From Pseudomonas sp. Ga0074129 (GTDB lineage Bacteria; Pseudomonadota; Gammaproteobacteria; Pseudomonadales; Pseudomonadaceae): a stretch of DNA of 64,000 bases. The stretch's first letter is position 1. Each line of letters begins with the position of its first letter. Both the position numbers and the translations under genes were made by a program. The stretch lies in the NCBI GenBank assembly GCA_001465025.1, contig LNDO01000073.1, positions 50,223 to 114,222 of the forward strand. The letters are read 5' to 3'. Below the pieces are notes generated by a model, which saw only the letters and a list, made by a program, of their open reading frames with translations, was not told the DNA's origin and ran no database searches. This document shows, piece after piece, positions 7,612 to 16,129 of this stretch.

Positions 7612-9531
7612 CTAACGCCCCCGCCTTGCCAACACCCGCGTTGCGCCTTGGGTTTTCTGGCAGTACCAAAACACCCGGCTAACGCCACGGGTCACCGCTA
7701 CGTAAGCCAGGCGCAGGCTTTCGTCCTGCATGGCTTGGTCGTAGCTGCCGGCGAAGAAGCCCGAATAAGCATACAGCGCATTACGCAGCGGGTGCGGTTC
7801 CGGCGGTTGGCAGTCGTCGAGGATGATCGCCACTTCAGCCTGCAAACCTTTGGCGCGGTGGATGGTGCAGGCTTTGACCGGCAGCTTTTTATCCAACTGT
7901 GCAGTGATGGCCTGCAACGGTTCGTTGCGCCGACTGAGCAGCAGCACTGCGTTGCGCTCACGGCTGATGTGCTCGGCCGCGTAGGCGCACTGCTGGTTGA
8001 TGTGCGCGAGCAACTCCGGCAAACGCGCTTTGCTGTCGAAGCGCTGAATCAAGCGCACGCCATGCTCGCCGGGTTGGGTGGTTTTGATCGCCTGGCTGGC
8101 TTTTGCTTGCTTGTGCTGCACGCCGCCCAACAACGCTTCGCCGTCGCGGATAATCGGCTCAATCGAGCGGTAGTTGTTGGCCAGAGTCAGAACGGCGCTA
8201 CTCTTGGCCCGGCCTTTACCCGGAAAGTGCCGGTCGAAATCGATAAACAACTCAGGCGAGCTGCCACGCCAACCGTAGATCGATTGCCAGTCATCACCAA
8301 TCGCCATCAGGCTGACGCTTGTACCCTGCCCGGCCAGACGACGCTGAACGGCCTGCAACCAGAGGACAATCTGCGGCGAGATGTCTTGAAACTCGTCGAT
8401 CAACAGGTGACTAAAAGGTGCCAGCTGCTCAACGGGGAACGCCTCTTCGTGGTTGTTCAAACGCGCCGTCAGGTGGGCAAACGCGTCATTGAAGGTGAGC
8501 AGCCCCTGAGTTTGCAGATCACGCTCAAAATACGGCCAGAACAACGCCAGCGCCTGGGCAAATGCGCGCACCTGCGCCGACCCAGCCAACGCCTGAGCCT
8601 TTAAAGCCGCTGGCGCAATGCCGATGCTCTGGGCAAAACCGGCCTGGTTGTAAAACACCTCGTACAAGGGCGCAGCGTGAAACTCACCCGGCAACTTGTA
8701 GGGTTCCAGAGGGGCTTTGGGCACAGGCTTGTCGTCGTTGGGCAAGGGCAGTTGCAACAGCGTATGCACCGCCTGGCGAAAGCCCACTTGTTCGGCATAG
8801 CACTGCTGATACGCCTGTTTTAGACAGCGCTGCTGGGCCGGACGCAAACGCCCGCTGCCAAGCGGATTGTCCAGCTCACGCGCGGCCGCTTGTTTATCGC
8901 CCAGTTGCTCAAACCAGCCAGGATTGCCCAGCAGCGGCTTAGCCAAGGTGGCCATGGCCGAATGAAAGGTGCGCACACAGTCACGCGCTTGCTCGGCATC
9001 GAATGGGTAAGCAAACAGCGGCAAGACTGTGCATAGCTGTTCGCGCAGCTCGGCGCAGGAGGCGTTGGTGAAAGAAATCACCGTGAGCTGTTCTGGCTTG
9101 ATGCCCAGGTGGCAAAACATAAACACCACCCGCAGCACCAGCGTGGTGGATTTGCCGGAACCGGCCCCGGCAAAAATCCGTGTGAGCGGATGTGGGCTGA
9201 GAATCATCGCCCACTGCTCATCTGAAGGGACGCTGAGTAAACCAGCCGTCACGCCCCGCGCCACCTGATCACGCATGGCCTGACAACGCGCGGCATCCAC
9301 CGCCAGCAACGCCGGTCCGTAAATACCTGGAGTGAGGGCTTTAGCGCTTGTGCGGCGCGCTTTAGCCGCACCAGGCGACTTTTGCCGGGCGACTTTTTTA
9401 ACTGCGAGCGCAGGCTTTTTCAGCGATGCAGCCGCTTCACGTTCGGCGCGCAGGTAGGCGGTGGTGTGCGGGAAATAACGCGCCAGGGCAGCGGAGATGA
9501 GCCGCTTATAGCGCTGAACAGCAGATGGCAT
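7612..9531 (-). CDS. UvrD/HelD-like superfamily 1 DNA helicase
   Basis: A 639-residue ATP-dependent helicase. The motifs run in order: Walker A AGAGSGKST, motif Ia VISFTNASCAELR, Walker B DEFQDIS, motif III GDDWQSIYGWRGS, motif IV NNYRS, motif V TIHRAKGLQAEV and motif VI VAVTRG. A basic Lys/Ala/Arg-rich N-terminal extension (about residues 35-75) precedes the helicase core. The GDDWQSIY form and overall length are closest to helicase IV (HelD)-like proteins rather than full-length UvrD or Rep. It probably acts in DNA repair or recombination in the cytoplasm. The ATG at 9531 is preferred over the TTG at 9546. Confidence 0.87.
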   Translation of the reverse strand: MPSAVQRYKRLISAALARYFPHTTAYLRAEREAAASLKKPALAVKKVARQKSPGAAKARRTSAKALTPGIYGPALLAVDAARCQAMRDQVARGVTAGLLSVPSDEQWAMILSPHPLTRIFAGAGSGKSTTLVLRVVFMFCHLGIKPEQLTVISFTNASCAELREQLCTVLPLFAYPFDAEQARDCVRTFHSAMATLAKPLLGNPGWFEQLGDKQAAARELDNPLGSGRLRPAQQRCLKQAYQQCYAEQVGFRQAVHTLLQLPLPNDDKPVPKAPLEPYKLPGEFHAAPLYEVFYNQAGFAQSIGIAPAALKAQALAGSAQVRAFAQALALFWPYFERDLQTQGLLTFNDAFAHLTARLNNHEEAFPVEQLAPFSHLLIDEFQDISPQIVLWLQAVQRRLAGQGTSVSLMAIGDDWQSIYGWRGSSPELFIDFDRHFPGKGRAKSSAVLTLANNYRSIEPIIRDGEALLGGVQHKQAKASQAIKTTQPGEHGVRLIQRFDSKARLPELLAHINQQCAYAAEHISRERNAVLLLSRRNEPLQAITAQLDKKLPVKACTIHRAKGLQAEVAIILDDCQPPEPHPLRNALYAYSGFFAGSYDQAMQDESLRLAYVAVTRGVSRVFWYCQKTQGATRVLARRGR

Positions 9532-9647
9532 CCGCGACCCAGTCAAATAGATAGATCGTTGAATGATAAGTGCTTTTTACAGGGAGCTGGAAACTGAGCG
9601 GCGAGAAAGCTCAGAGCCTCTCAACGCTCATTTCACCCGACCGGCTG

Positions 9648-10250
9648 TCAGTCGAGCATGCCCACATAACGCGGATGGCTGGCAACCCGCGCCAACCAAG
9701 CGCCAATGGCTGGGTATGGCGACAGGTCGAAACCACCTTCATCCGCCACATGGCTGTAGGCATACAGCGCGATATCGGCAATCGAAAGCTTGTCGCCCAC
9801 CAGATAAGGCGTGCGCTGCAACTGCTGCTCCATCACCTTAAATGCCTTGTGCCCACGAACGTGACATTCCTTGTACTCGACAAGACGCTCCTCAGGCATG
9901 CCCTGATACAGCTGAATAAAGCGCGCGACCGCCACATAGGGCTCATGGCTGTATTGCTCAAAAAACTGCCATTGCAGCACCTGGGTGCGCAAACGCGGTT
10001 CACTCGGCAAATATTCCGTGCCATCGGCCAGGAAGTTAAGGATGGCATTGGACTCCCACAGGCAAGTGCCGTCTTCCAACTCCAGCACCGGGATCTTGCC
10101 GTTGGGGTTCTTGGCCAGAAAATCATCGCACTGGGTTTCGCCCTTTAGCACGTCAATCGCCACCCACTCATAAGGCAGCGCCAGCAGGTGCAGCATCAGC
10201 TTGACCTTAAAGCAGTTGCCGGAACGGCAGTCGCCGTAGACCTTAAGCAT
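9648..10250 (-). CDS. Glutathione S-transferase family protein
   Basis: A 200-residue cytoplasmic enzyme with an N-terminal thioredoxin-like domain (MLKVYGDCRSGNCFKVKLML, cis-Pro in GKIPVLEL, glutathione-binding ESNAIL) and an all-helical C-terminal domain with the conserved SIADIALYAY segment. It conjugates or reduces small molecules with glutathione; the natural substrate cannot be inferred. It lies 33 bases downstream of the aminotransferase gene on the same strand, so the two may be cotranscribed. Confidence 0.9.
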   Translation of the reverse strand: MLKVYGDCRSGNCFKVKLMLHLLALPYEWVAIDVLKGETQCDDFLAKNPNGKIPVLELEDGTCLWESNAILNFLADGTEYLPSEPRLRTQVLQWQFFEQYSHEPYVAVARFIQLYQGMPEERLVEYKECHVRGHKAFKVMEQQLQRTPYLVGDKLSIADIALYAYSHVADEGGFDLSPYPAIGAWLARVASHPRYVGMLD

Positions 10251-10283
10251 GTTGTCCTCCTCGCCAAACGTTGTGTGGCTGAT

Positions 10284-11441
10284 CTAGTTCGCTTGCGCCT
10301 GACGGATCACCTCGGCCAAGCGTTTGAGCCCCTCACCCAGGCGCTCCGGTGCGACATGGCTGAAATTCAGGCGCAGGTGACCAGGATGAGCGTCCGGATC
10401 AATAAAGAACGGCTCACCCGGCATAAACGCCACGTTCTGCGCCAGGGCCGGAGCCAGCAGCGTACGGGTGTCCAAAGGCTGCTTGAGGGTCAGCCAGAAG
10501 AACAACCCACCCTGAGGAATTTGCCAGTCGGCCAAATCACTGAAGTGTTCTTCCAGCACGGCCTGCATGGCATCACGGCGCAGGCGATAGAAGTCACGCA
10601 ACTCGGCCAAATGGCCACGGTATTTCTCGCTACCCAACCACTGCAACGCCTGCCATTGGCCAATGCGGTTGGTGTGCAGGTCGGCCGATTGCTTCAAACG
10701 CAGCAAGTGCGGGTACAGATCCGGGGTGGCGATCAGGTAGCCGACGCGCAGGCCCGGCAACAGGGTTTTCGACACGGTGCCGGTGTAGATCCAGCTGGCT
10801 TTCTGCAGGCGGCTGACAATCGGCGTGGCGCTGCCACCGTCAAACACCAGTTCGCGGTAAGGCTCGTCTTCGATCAGGGTCACGCCGAACTCATCGAGCA
10901 AGGCTGCGACGGCATCGCGCTTGGCTTCGCTGTAGCGCACCGCCGAAGGGTTCTGGAAGGTCGGAATCAAATAGGCGAAGGCCGGTTTATGGTTTTCCAG
11001 ACGCTGACGCAGGGCATCGAGTTGCGGGCCATCGGCCTCCTGCGGCACGGCGATGCAATCGGCCCCAAAAAATTGAAACGCCTGCAGCGCGGCCAAATAG
11101 GTGGGCGCTTCGAGCAGCACCTCGGTGCCCGGATCAATGAACAACTTGCTGGTCAAATCGAGGGTTTGCTGCGAGCCGCTGACAATCATCACCTGACTCG
11201 CGTCGCAAGGCACGCCCACGGCGCGGGCTTCGGCGGCGATTGCTTCACGCAGGGCAGGCTCGCCTTCACTCATGCCGTATTGGCCCATGCTCGCCGGCAT
11301 ATCGGTCCAGTCGACCTTGGGCAGCATGGGCTCGGCAGGCAGCCCACCGGCAAACGACATGACTTCCGGACGCTGCGCCGCAGCCAGGATTTCACGGATA
11401 AGGGAGCTTTTAAGGCGGGCAACACGTGCAGAAAAGGCCAT
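10284..11441 (-). CDS. PLP-dependent aminotransferase (class I, MocR/LysN-type)
   Basis: A 385-residue fold-type I aminotransferase of the subgroup that includes 2-aminoadipate transaminase and the catalytic part of MocR regulators; no helix-turn-helix domain is present. Visible landmarks are MSFAGGLPAEPMLP near the N-terminus, GSQQTLDLTSKLF, PTFQNPSAVRYS, the aspartate region LIEDEPYRELVF and the PLP lysine in GTVSKTLLPGLRVGYL. The start at 11441 gives the family-typical MAFSARVARLKSS; the upstream extension is out of character. It is divergent from a MarR regulator with a perfect inverted repeat between them, so that regulator probably controls it. Confidence 0.88.
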   Translation of the reverse strand: MAFSARVARLKSSLIREILAAAQRPEVMSFAGGLPAEPMLPKVDWTDMPASMGQYGMSEGEPALREAIAAEARAVGVPCDASQVMIVSGSQQTLDLTSKLFIDPGTEVLLEAPTYLAALQAFQFFGADCIAVPQEADGPQLDALRQRLENHKPAFAYLIPTFQNPSAVRYSEAKRDAVAALLDEFGVTLIEDEPYRELVFDGGSATPIVSRLQKASWIYTGTVSKTLLPGLRVGYLIATPDLYPHLLRLKQSADLHTNRIGQWQALQWLGSEKYRGHLAELRDFYRLRRDAMQAVLEEHFSDLADWQIPQGGLFFWLTLKQPLDTRTLLAPALAQNVAFMPGEPFFIDPDAHPGHLRLNFSHVAPERLGEGLKRLAEVIRQAQAN

Positions 11442-11474
11442 GGATCTCACCGGTAGCATGGGCAAATAAAAATA

Positions 11475-11491
11475 GGTCAAACTGTTTGACC
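11475..11491. promoter_or_regulatory. Operator candidate, perfect inverted repeat
   Basis: GGTCAAAC and GTTTGACC form a perfect 8-bp inverted repeat around one central T, located between the divergent aminotransferase and MarR-family genes. The size and symmetry fit a MarR-type dimer site. Confidence 0.6.
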
Positions 11492-11533
11492 GAAATGGGT
11501 ATGTCCGGAAACTACGACGACCCACCCAGATAC

Positions 11534-11548
11534 GTCAATAGGCTTGAC
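11534..11548. promoter_or_regulatory. Second, weaker operator half-sites
   Basis: GTCAA and TTGAC arms five bases apart repeat the TCAA/TTGA core of the 11475-11491 site and lie immediately before the MarR gene start, as expected for autoregulation. Confidence 0.4.
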
Positions 11549-11552
11549 CTTA

Positions 11553-11984
11553 ATGTTGGATCTCAAGAGCACATCTTCACAACAGATTGCCATGGAAGCG
11601 TTCTTCTTTGGCTATCAGGCGTTCACCGCCAAAGCCGATGAAATCCTGGCGCGCCGGGGCCTGTCGCGGGTGCATCACCGCATTTTGTTTTTTATCGCCA
11701 AGTACCCGGGCCTTAGCATGAAAGAGTTGCTCGCTTACCTGGGCGTGAGCAAACAGGCGCTCAACACTCCGCTGCGCCAGTTGCAGGAAATGCACTTGGT
11801 GCAAAGCCTGACCGCCGAAGACGACAAACGTAAACGCCTGCTCGGCTTTACCGCCGAAGGGGCCAAGCTGGAACAAGCGCTGCGCCGCGAGCAGGCCAAA
11901 CTGCTGCAACGCGCCTTCGCTGAAGTGGATGACGCTGCCGTGCAAGGCTGGCTAAAGGTCAACCAAGCGCTGGCGGGGCGCTAG
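11553..11984 (+). CDS. MarR-family transcriptional regulator
   Basis: A 143-residue winged helix-turn-helix repressor. The recognition region is LSMKELLAYLGVSKQALNTPLRQLQEMHLV and the wing is TAEDDKRKRLLGFT. It has no Cys in the dimer or DNA-binding core, so ligand rather than thiol sensing is more likely. The ATG at 11553 is preferred over the TTG nine bases upstream. It is divergent from the aminotransferase and GST genes, with two TCAA/TTGA inverted repeats between the starts; control of both directions is inferred. Confidence 0.85.
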   Translation: MLDLKSTSSQQIAMEAFFFGYQAFTAKADEILARRGLSRVHHRILFFIAKYPGLSMKELLAYLGVSKQALNTPLRQLQEMHLVQSLTAEDDKRKRLLGFTAEGAKLEQALRREQAKLLQRAFAEVDDAAVQGWLKVNQALAGR

Positions 11985-11995
11985 CCCCGTGCCTA

Positions 11996-12049
11996 GGTAA
12001 CCCGGATGCAATCCGGGAGCAAGGGGTCGGGTTACATCCGGGCTCCCCA
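11996..12049. repeat. REP-like palindromic element
   Basis: CCCGGAT-gca-ATCCGGG (12001-12017) is followed by another ATCCGGG copy at 12036-12042 next to GGTTAC, echoing GGTAAC at the left. Short ATCCGGG palindromes of this kind are common as dispersed repeats in some pseudomonads. It lies just after the MarR gene and could also act as a transcript-end stem. Confidence 0.45.
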
Positions 12050-12160
12050 TTCAACTGTACCGGCCTTTTACCTAAACACTTTTTAACTGTTACGCCCAAT
12101 GCCCGCCCTGCTGTACCGCGACGCACTGCCCTGTGCACCTTAGGCTGAACAGCACTGCCA

Positions 12161-12787
12161 ATGAGTGCCGCTGCCATGACCGCCGACCTGTTGCTCGCCT
12201 TTATCGCTTTTGCCTTTGTCACCTCCGTGACGCCGGGGCCGAACAATATGATGTTGCTCGCCAGCGGGGTTAACTTCGGCCTGCGCCGCAGCCTGCCGCA
12301 CATGTTTGGTATCAGCCTGGGCTTTATGCTGCTGGTGGCGTCGGTCGGCCTTGGCCTGGGCCAGATGTTTGAACAAGTGCCGATGCTCTACAACGTTTTG
12401 CGCTACGCAGGCGCGGCCTACCTGCTGTACCTGGCCTGGAAAATCGCCAACGCCGGCGCACCGGACAGCCAAGGCGATGCCAGCGCCAAACCGTTCAGTT
12501 TTCTCCAGGCGGCGGCCTTTCAGTGGGTCAATCCAAAGGCTTGGATCATGGCCATCGGTGCTATCACCACCTACACGCCGCAAGATAATTTTGTGGTCAA
12601 TGTGCTGCTGATTGCCGCGCTGTTCGCCCTGGTCAACTGCCCCAGCGTCGGCCTCTGGACGGTAGCTGGCAGCTTGCTGCGCAACTGGTTGAGCAACGTG
12701 CGCGCCTTGCGCATTTTCAATATCGGCATGGCCCTGCTGCTGGTAGCCTCGCTGTACCCCATTTTCGCTGACAGCGGATTGCTCTGA
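12161..12787 (+). CDS. LysE/RhtB-family amino-acid exporter
   Basis: A 208-residue inner-membrane protein with about six hydrophobic segments. The family signature is near the N-terminus: TSVTPGPNNMMLLASGVNFG; FQWVNPKAWIMAIGA marks the fourth segment. Members export amino acids or similar metabolites by proton exchange. The start may be the ATG at 12161 or the one five codons later; neither has a clear ribosome binding site. Its TGA stop overlaps the ATG of the BenE-type transporter, so the two are translationally coupled. Confidence 0.87.
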   Translation: MSAAAMTADLLLAFIAFAFVTSVTPGPNNMMLLASGVNFGLRRSLPHMFGISLGFMLLVASVGLGLGQMFEQVPMLYNVLRYAGAAYLLYLAWKIANAGAPDSQGDASAKPFSFLQAAAFQWVNPKAWIMAIGAITTYTPQDNFVVNVLLIAALFALVNCPSVGLWTVAGSLLRNWLSNVRALRIFNIGMALLLVASLYPIFADSGLL

Positions 12788-13983
12788 TGCACGACCTGCC
12801 ACACACCCGCTTGCGGCCACTGGCTGACACTTCAACCTCGGCGGTGGTCGCCGGTTTTATCGCCATGCTGACCGGCTATACCAGCTCCTTGGTGCTGATG
12901 TTTCAGGCAGGCCAGGCGGCGGGCCTGACTAACGGACAGATTTCCTCGTGGATATGGGCGCTGTCGATTGGCATGGCGATTTGCTGCATCGGCCTGTCGC
13001 TGCGCTACCGCGCGCCGATCATGATTGCCTGGTCCACGCCCGGTGCGGCGCTGCTGATTACCAGCCTGCCCGGTGTGTCTTACAGCGAAGCGATTGGGGC
13101 TTACATCCTCGCCTCCGGGCTGATTGTGCTGATTGGCCTGACTGGCAGCTTTGACCGCCTGATGCGGCGCATCCCCGCCTCCATCGCCGCCGCCCTGCTC
13201 GCCGGCGTGCTATTCAAGATCGGCCTGGAGATTTGTGTGGCTGCCGAACAACAGCCGCTGCTGGTGGTGGTCATGCTGCTCGCTTACCTGCTTGGAAAAC
13301 GTCTGCTGCCACGCTATGCGGTACTCGCTGCGCTGATCGTCGGCAGCGTACTGGCCGGAATGTTTGGCCTGCTCAACTTTGATCAGTTCGAGTTGCAGAT
13401 GGCTGTGCCGGAATGGACGACGCCAAGCTTCTCCGTGGCAGCGGCCGTCAGTATTGGCATTCCGCTATTTATCGTCGCCATGGCCTCGCAGAACCTGCCC
13501 GGCATGGCTGTGCTGCGCGCCAACGGCTATGACGTGCCGGCCAGCCCCCTGCTGACCACCACCGGCATAACATCAATGCTGCTTGCACCCTTCGGCAGCC
13601 ATGGCATCCATATGGCGGCCATCAGCGCGGCGATCTGCGCCGGCCCGGAAGCCCACGAAGACCCGAAAAAACGCTACACCGCCGCTATCTGGTGCGGTGT
13701 GTTCTACGGCATCGCCGGCATCTTCGGCGCGACCTTGGCCGCGCTGTTTGCCGCGTTGCCGAAAGCGCTGATCTTATCCATCGCGGCTCTCGCCCTATTC
13801 GCCTCGATCATCGGCGGCCTGACGCAAGCCATGAGCGAGCCGAAAGAACGCGAAGCGGCGCTGATCACCTTTCTCGTCACCGCTTCAGGCATGACCCTTT
13901 TCTCGGTGGGCTCGGCGTTCTGGGGAATTGTTGCGGGGCTGCTGACTCTGGCGATTCTTAATTGGGGCAAGCGGGAGGTTTGA
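12787..13983 (+). CDS. benE: BenE-family benzoate/H+ symporter
   Basis: A 398-residue inner-membrane transporter with about 11-12 hydrophobic segments. Conserved family stretches include MIAWSTPGAALLI, IPLFIVAMASQNLPGMAVL and APFGSHGIHMAAISAAICAG. BenE proteins take up benzoate with protons, but no benzoate catabolic genes are in this window, so the substrate could differ. It starts at the overlapping TGATG junction with the LysE-type gene and ends before a strong terminator. Confidence 0.85.
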   Translation: MHDLPHTRLRPLADTSTSAVVAGFIAMLTGYTSSLVLMFQAGQAAGLTNGQISSWIWALSIGMAICCIGLSLRYRAPIMIAWSTPGAALLITSLPGVSYSEAIGAYILASGLIVLIGLTGSFDRLMRRIPASIAAALLAGVLFKIGLEICVAAEQQPLLVVVMLLAYLLGKRLLPRYAVLAALIVGSVLAGMFGLLNFDQFELQMAVPEWTTPSFSVAAAVSIGIPLFIVAMASQNLPGMAVLRANGYDVPASPLLTTTGITSMLLAPFGSHGIHMAAISAAICAGPEAHEDPKKRYTAAIWCGVFYGIAGIFGATLAALFAALPKALILSIAALALFASIIGGLTQAMSEPKEREAALITFLVTASGMTLFSVGSAFWGIVAGLLTLAILNWGKREV

Positions 13984-14043
13984 GTGATGGACAGTGCTGT
14001 GTTTGAAGCCCCTCCCACACAGCGTCCCTTTCAATCGCTCAAT

Positions 14044-14083
14044 AAAAAACGGGCTTATGCATCACGCATAAGCCCGTTCTTAT
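14044..14083. terminator. Bidirectional intrinsic terminator
   Basis: A 12-bp stem (ACGGGCTTATGC with GCATAAGCCCGT) and five-base loop lie between the convergent BenE and DAHP synthase genes, with A-rich and T-rich flanks on the two sides. Confidence 0.85.
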
Positions 14084-14097
14084 TGCAGCCGCTGAAC

Positions 14098-15186
14098 TTA
14101 GCCGCGCTGACGCTTAGGCAGCACATCCTTAAGCTTGGCGTGCATACCGCGCAGGGTTTTCTCGGTGGTGTCCCAATCGATGCAGGCATCGGTGATCGAC
14201 ACACCGTATTTGAGCTGCGCCAGGTCTTTAGGGATCGACTGGGCGCCCCAACCCAAATGACTTTCCACCATCAGACCGACGATGGACTGGTTGCCTTCGA
14301 GAATCTGGTTGGCGACGTTGTCCATCACCAGCGGCTGCAGGGCTGGATCCTTGTTGGAGTTGGCGTGGCTGCAGTCGACCATGATGTTCGGGCGAATGCC
14401 GGCCTTGGTCAGCTCCTGCTCGCACACAGCGACGCTGACCGAGTCGTAGTTCGGCTTGCCGTTACCACCGCGCAGCACCACGTGACCGTAGGCGTTGCCT
14501 TTGGTGGTGACGATGGACACACCACCTTCCTGGTTGATGCCGAGGAAACGGTGCGGGCTGGAGACCGATTGCAGGGCGTTGATCGCCACAGTCAGGCCGC
14601 CGTCGGTGCCATTCTTGAAACCAACAGACGAAGACAGACCCGAGGCCATTTCGCGGTGGGTTTGCGATTCGGTGGTGCGCGCGCCGATGGCCGACCAGCT
14701 GATCAAGTCCTGCAGGTACTGCGGGGAGATCGGGTCGAGGGCTTCGGTAGCAGTCGGCAGGCCAATTTCGGCCAAATCGCGCAGCAACTGACGACCGATA
14801 TGCAGGCCATCCTGGATCTTGAACGAGTCGTCCATGAACGGGTCGTTGATCAAGCCCTTCCAGCCCACGGTGGTACGCGGCTTCTCGAAATACACCCGCA
14901 TGACCAGATACAGGCTATCGGATAGCTCAGCAGCCAGCGCTTTGAGGCGCGCGGCATACTCATGAGCGGCCTTGATATCATGGATCGAGCACGGCCCGAC
15001 CACCACGAAGAGGCGATGATCCTTGCCATCAAGGATATTGCGGATCACCTCACGACCACTGGCAACCGTACGCAGTGCAGCATCGGTCAGCGGAATTTCA
15101 CGCTTGAGCTGTGCGGGGGTGATCAGGGTCTCGTTGGAGGCAACGTTCAGGTCATCAATCGGTAAATCAGCCATCGTGCTATTCAT
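14098..15186 (-). CDS. 3-deoxy-7-phosphoheptulonate (DAHP) synthase, class I
   Basis: A 362-residue cytoplasmic enzyme that joins phosphoenolpyruvate and erythrose 4-phosphate, the first step of aromatic amino-acid synthesis. Type I (AroF/G/H) motifs are clear: VVVGPCSIHDIKAA, MRVYFEKPRTTVGWKGLINDP, SAIGARTTESQTHRE, LRGGNGKPNYD, VDCSHANSNKD and VGLMVESHLGWGAQ. The N-terminal regulatory segment is present, so feedback inhibition is likely, but which amino acid inhibits it cannot be read from the sequence. The start at 15186 could instead be the ATG four codons later. It is transcribed alone, converging on BenE. Confidence 0.93.
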   Translation of the reverse strand: MNSTMADLPIDDLNVASNETLITPAQLKREIPLTDAALRTVASGREVIRNILDGKDHRLFVVVGPCSIHDIKAAHEYAARLKALAAELSDSLYLVMRVYFEKPRTTVGWKGLINDPFMDDSFKIQDGLHIGRQLLRDLAEIGLPTATEALDPISPQYLQDLISWSAIGARTTESQTHREMASGLSSSVGFKNGTDGGLTVAINALQSVSSPHRFLGINQEGGVSIVTTKGNAYGHVVLRGGNGKPNYDSVSVAVCEQELTKAGIRPNIMVDCSHANSNKDPALQPLVMDNVANQILEGNQSIVGLMVESHLGWGAQSIPKDLAQLKYGVSITDACIDWDTTEKTLRGMHAKLKDVLPKRQRG

Positions 15187-15324
15187 CAGTCAGAGTCATC
15201 AGGTCACGGGTGCCGGCCGCCAGCGATCCCCGTGTGGCGGAGCACAGCAATATGAGCACAGCGGGGAAGCTGAACCTTAGCGCGTAAAGGCCCGCCTCGA
15301 CAATGGTTTAGCCACGAGGCGAGG

Positions 15325-15744
15325 CTAATTCAGGCTGGCGCGCGAGAACTCGGCAGCATGTTGGGTTATCCACTCTTGCGCCACGGTTTCGATGGGCAGG
15401 CTGCAGCCCAATACCCGTTCACGCTGCTGGCGGTAATGCTCGATCTGGCAGACCTGCTCGACCATGCGCGCGCGAAACAGGGTGTCTTCATCGACAAAGG
15501 CAATCCCTACCAGGTAATCGCCCTCCTGCTTGCGGCACCAAGCCACCAGGCCGGGATAGCGGGCTTGCTCGCCAAACAACGGAATGCGCAGTTCAACCGC
15601 CGTACCGCGCCTGAACGCGCGACTGGAGTTGCATGCAACACCACCGAGGCTGATATTGTTGAGCCGCTGCTTAGGCACGAATGCCTGTTTGCGCAACACC
15701 AATTCAACCGGCATATCACTGGGATGACGTAAAAAGTGACGCAT
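15325..15744 (-). CDS. PilZ-domain protein (c-di-GMP receptor candidate)
   Basis: A 139-residue protein with the two PilZ binding motifs: RxxxR at residues 2-6 (RHFLR) and NISLGG at about residues 30-35. Both are intact, so c-di-GMP binding is likely. The domain fills most of the protein and the C-terminal 40 residues are helical. No membrane segment is visible. It is divergent from the thioredoxin-like gene by about 50 bases. Targets are unknown; PilZ proteins in pseudomonads control motility, exopolysaccharide or transcription partners. Confidence 0.87.
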   Translation of the reverse strand: MRHFLRHPSDMPVELVLRKQAFVPKQRLNNISLGGVACNSSRAFRRGTAVELRIPLFGEQARYPGLVAWCRKQEGDYLVGIAFVDEDTLFRARMVEQVCQIEHYRQQRERVLGCSLPIETVAQEWITQHAAEFSRASLN

Positions 15745-15793
15745 CTATGACCACCTCGGATGCCATCAATTTGATACCACATGGGTCAGTATA

Positions 15794-16129
15794 GTGACCG
15801 AACTCGAACTGACCGATTTTGACGCAGATCGCCAACTACTGGACCTGCCGGGTACTTCACTGCTGGTTTTTACCAGCATAGGTTGTGCCAGTTGTCGCTG
15901 GGCACGCCGCGAGCTGCCTAAACTGCACCTTCCCGTTGAACGCCTGGTGTGGATTGATGCCGCCAATAACGCAGGTTTAGTGACGCGATACGAGGTATTC
16001 CATTTACCGGCGCTGTTTGTCGTCGCCGATGGTCAATTTTACGGCGCTGTGCAGAGCCGTCTGCGCAGCACTGAACTAATTCCGGCGCTGGACACCGCTC
16101 TGTCGCGCCCCGCAGAGGATTTACCCTGA
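15794..16129 (+). CDS. Thioredoxin-like protein with CASC motif
   Basis: A 111-residue single-domain protein of the thioredoxin fold. The active-site pair is in FTSIGCASCRWARRELPKL, and the cis-proline region is HLPALFVVADGQFYG. No signal peptide is present, so it is cytoplasmic. The start is the GTG at 15794; no in-frame ATG is nearby. Its TGA overlaps the ATG of the following PanE-like gene, indicating translational coupling and perhaps a shared redox function. Confidence 0.82.
   Translation: MTELELTDFDADRQLLDLPGTSLLVFTSIGCASCRWARRELPKLHLPVERLVWIDAANNAGLVTRYEVFHLPALFVVADGQFYGAVQSRLRSTELIPALDTALSRPAEDLP

Noticed and set aside
10188-11456. 422-codon plus-strand frame
   Set aside because: Antisense to the aminotransferase gene, which has an intact PLP lysine and family motifs.
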